Source: Scalesia atractyloides (lineage: Eukaryota > Streptophyta > Magnoliopsida > Asterales > Asteraceae). From it: 64,000 nt of DNA. The notes beneath the pieces are model-generated. The model was not told the DNA's origin, did not search any database, and worked only from the letters and a program-made list of their open reading frames with translations. Positions 60,945 through 64,000 of the stretch are shown here, in pieces (within the stretch, counting starts at the first letter, position 1; every line of letters begins with the position of its first letter). The stretch covers positions 39,599,027 to 39,663,026 of the forward strand of contig CAMTDV010000022.1 in NCBI GenBank assembly GCA_947069175.1, written 5' to 3'. The translations under genes and the position numbers were made by a program.

Positions 60945-63823
60945 TGTGATATCCCGGGTTTTTCGGATAACTTACACGTGACACTTGTCGAATAATGTAT
61001 ATGCTAAGTATTAAACGTGCACGAGTTAAATGAATACGTGATGTGTGATTGTTTTAGTTATAGAGTAAGTAGAGTAGATATGTACACGAACCGAACCGAA
61101 CCGCGACACATTCCAACTTTGACTCCTTGTGACTCTAGGAATTAACCAAGTTTAGAATTCAAACCATTCTCGGCCGTGTGCAACCCAAACCGCAAACCCA
61201 AAGCAAGATCAAACTCAAACCCAAACCAACCCAAGTCTTCGGCCAAGAATAAGGATCAAGCCCAAAACCGCAAGATCAAACCCAAACCAACCCAAGTCCC
61301 TCGGCCATGAACCCAAACCAAACCGTAACCTTGTTCCCTTGCGCCTATAAATACAAACCCATGCATGTTTCATTGACAAACACAAACCCTAACAAGCAAA
61401 CAGCTGTCGGCAGCCGAAGTCTTCATCTTCTTCAACCGTAAACAGCCCTTTACTTGTTCCCTTGATCGACAGTTCAGTCTTGATACACTCCATCTCGATC
61501 ACAAACAGCTTAGCCTCATTCCTCGGTCGCGAGATCAGCCTTTCTTTCCTCTCGGCCGCAAGCATCCTTGATCACCGATCTCTTATAGTACTCACGGTTC
61601 GTTTACCTTATCATTAAAAGTTTAGAATTTATCATATGTCGCTAGATCATATTCGGATACATGTGTCTTGATTGTGTTGTTCTCGGATTTGCATGATTGA
61701 ATGAGGTGGATGATTGTATTGTTTCGGATTGTTAATACTAGATTGAAAGTTGGAATGTTGTTTGAAAACTGAATATATAGGTTGTGTTTTGTTTATAAAA
61801 ACTAGAAGTAAGAACTAGGGTTTGCATGGATAGGTTATTAGTATTAATCCATGATTAAAAATCAGTTCTTGATCGCCTAGAATCGCATGAACGGGTTATA
61901 CGAGTTTATGATAAAGATATGCTGAAAACAGTCTGCTGAATAATAGTTACAGCCGACTTCATCTGGCTGTAACTCGGTCTTTAGTTGGCGAAAAACGGAT
62001 TTTCTGATGTCTAGAACGTAGAGATTTGAATAAGGAATCTAATGGCGCTGGATTCATAATTTTCTGAAATTGTTTGATATTTTTAAAGGGCCAAATAAGT
62101 TCAGTAACTAAAACTATGAAAATCCTGAAATTTTGTTAGTTGTTTATCGAGTTGGATTTTAAAATCAGTAGAGAGTTGAGTCATGATTTTTGTACAGCAA
62201 CTAGGTATGGAAATTTCCGGGCAAATCCAACTGGAAATTTGTAAATTGGACGATCAGTGATTTTTAAATAAATTCTTCCGTGGACTGCAGTCAGAAAGCG
62301 GTAAATCTGACTGCAGCCTAGCATATTAATATTTATGGTTAATTGGTAAAGATTTAGAACTTGGAAAATTTATATAAGTTTCTATGGTATAGATGTCACC
62401 TACTGTAAAAATATTGGAATTTTTGGATTGTTGGAACTATTTTACAAAAATCCTAGAAAACAGCTGAATTATGAGTGTTAAGCTGAAATTGATAACTTGT
62501 GATGGTGTGCACCAAATTGTGGCATGAATTGGTTTATGGTTATGATGAGTTGTTTTAATCACTAGGATCACATGAGGATACTTGCATGCATGTTTGAGTG
62601 TTAGATATGTTGTTTGTGTGTACCACTTTGTGAGTAAATTACGTGTGGAATTTGTATTGGTGGGTTCACACACTGACGTGGAATTAATTGGTTTGTTAGG
62701 ACGCAACTAGCGGTCCCATCTCTTATAACATCTTTGCTACACTAACCGAGCAAATAAAGGTGAGTTCACGGCCCCTAACTTTATCCGGTTTTTAAACAAC
62801 AGGGGGAGAAACATGTATACACTCTCAAACTCAATCTCTTTACGTTATACGAATTTAACGTCACATAACTACTCGATAATTAAGTTAATGTTAATGTAAT
62901 GTTATGGTCACTAAGCAGCTTTATCACTTAAGTCCTCGACAATCTCTCGGATCGTTAGTATTTGGGTTTAATAGCGGGGGGAATTATAAGTAGTACTACT
63001 GGGCCCGACGAGCCCCATCCGAGCTAGTCGCGCTAGCCGACCGGGTATGGTCAACGGATGAATAATTGGCCTAACATCGCCATGGTCATGTGATAGGCCT
63101 GGCAAAACGGAGGCACAACAGTCAGCTTCGATCGCGAACACTTACGTGACATGACTTTAGGCTAGCTACCTATATATATTAACATTGAACTTAATTACGA
63201 ATCAACTGTATTATCCCGGGTTGGGGATAATGGAAACAACAACTTAATATTCCTGGTATGGAATATTGGAAACAACAACTTAATATTCCTGGTATGGAAT
63301 ATTGGAAACAACAACGTAATATTCCGGGTTTGGAATATTGGAAGCAACAAATTATTATTCCGGGTTGGAATAATGGAACCAATACGTTATCCCGGGTTAG
63401 GGATAACGGAGAAAGCAAACTATAACCGAACGAACGAATTTATGAAAACCTGTGAACTCACTCATCTTTAATGTTGACACTTGTTTCTTTACATGTTTCT
63501 CAGGACGCTAGGAGCTCTAGGTGCACGCACATGCATTGAACAAGACATCTTTTATCGAGTCTTATTTCTTAATATTGTTTTGGGATTTTTCATTTGTTTT
63601 GGCGTTTGTGTTGGCGCCCGCTTCACTACTTATTTATGCTTCCGCTCAAACCTTAAAAACTGATGCTTCTGCTAAATATTGGTAATATAAAATCTACAAG
63701 AAGTGATTTTGGAAAACGTATTATCAAATCATATAGAGTCGTTCGACGTACTAGTGTTTCAGATTCTGGTTTGTTCACACGCCTCGCGGTAAAACTCCGC
63801 AAGTGGAAATTGAGGGTGTGACA
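60945..63823 (+). mobile_element. 5' LTR of a long-LTR (probable gypsy) retrotransposon leaving the window
   Basis: It begins TGTGATATCCCGGG and ends GAGGGTGTGACA, 2,879 bp, and is followed after GAT by a full primer site. A TATA box (CCTATAAATAC, about 61344-61354) lies after a Lys/Pro-codon-like A/C-rich direct repeat (61204 and 61271), giving a plausible U3/R order. No second LTR is visible. The gypsy assignment is by LTR length and ends only. Confidence 0.82.
63210..63408 (+). repeat. Array of six short hairpins with paired changes
   Basis: Dyads lie at 63210-63231, 63246-63267, 63282-63303, 63318-63339, 63354-63374 and 63385-63408; the first five are exactly 36 bases apart. Arms are ATTATCCC/GGGATAAT, AATATTCC/GGAATATT (three times), ATTATTCC/GGAATAAT and CGTTATCCC/GGGATAACG, with loops of five or six bases of GGGTT or TGGTAT type. 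Confidence 0.85.
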
Positions 63824-63826
63824 GAT

Positions 63827-63840
63827 TGGTATCAGAGCCA
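63827..63840 (+). promoter_or_regulatory. Primer binding site, initiator tRNA-Met type
   Basis: TGGTATCAGAGCCA lies three bases after the LTR end and fixes the plus orientation of this element. The 160 bases after it are untranslated leader. Confidence 0.93.
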
Positions 63841-64000
63841 CTAGCTATAGAGAACCAGGTTTTCATTAGAAGTAGACCTAAACTATAGCTGATATCACGA
63901 CACTAGACTTAGTCTGGCACCGAATTATTATATCTTGTTATGTAATATACCACAACTGTGTTTGGTAGATCATGCCTTCATAATAAGAAATGAAAACAAC

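Noticed and set aside
63191..63418. Minus-strand open frame with repeated CCFQYSIPGILS
   Set aside because: It is a by-product of the 36-base hairpin period, which is a multiple of three; no start context or homology.

Overview
This is nuclear DNA of a flowering plant, a eudicot; some retroelement sequences look familiar from Asteraceae, but that is a weak impression. The evidence is one intron-interrupted host gene set in AT-rich DNA, LTR retrotransposons primed by initiator tRNA-Met, Sirevirus-type Ty1/copia elements, TRIMs including Cassandra, and a plant LINE. No bacterial features are present.

The only intact host gene I can support is a CBL-interacting protein kinase (CIPK/SnRK3), minus strand, 12397-13728. 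A 1.26-kb intron in its 5' leader and a nine-residue upstream ORF are visible. Almost everything else is mobile DNA.

Layout. 1-4230: broken envelope-like ORF and 3' LTR of one Sirevirus family. 4231-10517: a MITE, a TRIM with three tandem LTR copies, an old long LTR (6238-9919) split by a 1.36-kb TIR element, and a Cassandra TRIM with 5S-like segments. 10518-15700: the CIPK locus. 15725-44490: nested insertions, each bounded by target duplications or matching ends. A minus-strand LINE is split by a TRIM (144-bp LTRs, duplication CTTTT). The TRIM's left LTR is split by a Sirevirus (16571-42417, duplication AGTCC). The Sirevirus carries two solo LTRs of one family in opposite orientation (17873-28488, duplication AAAGT; 36291-40076), and the first of these carries a degraded copia element (20291-26378). 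The Sirevirus has lost gag, keeps decayed protease, integrase, RT and RNase H, and has a decayed envelope-like ORF preceded by an LTR-like palindrome block and TATA box.

39790-44890 is duplicated in direct orientation at 46356-60944. The second copy is split by a gag-only element (47119-56595) with two 2,629-bp LTRs and duplication TTAAT, and is cut off by the 5' LTR and primer site of another long-LTR element (60945-63823) that runs out of the window.

Possible new biology lies in the non-coding parts of these elements: hairpin repeats with compensatory changes in the 60945 LTR, tRNA-like A/B-box modules in the gag-only LTR that recur in the old LTR at 6-8 kb, dyad repeats in the gag-only interior, and a promoter-like block before the Sirevirus envelope-like ORF. 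All comparisons were made by eye.
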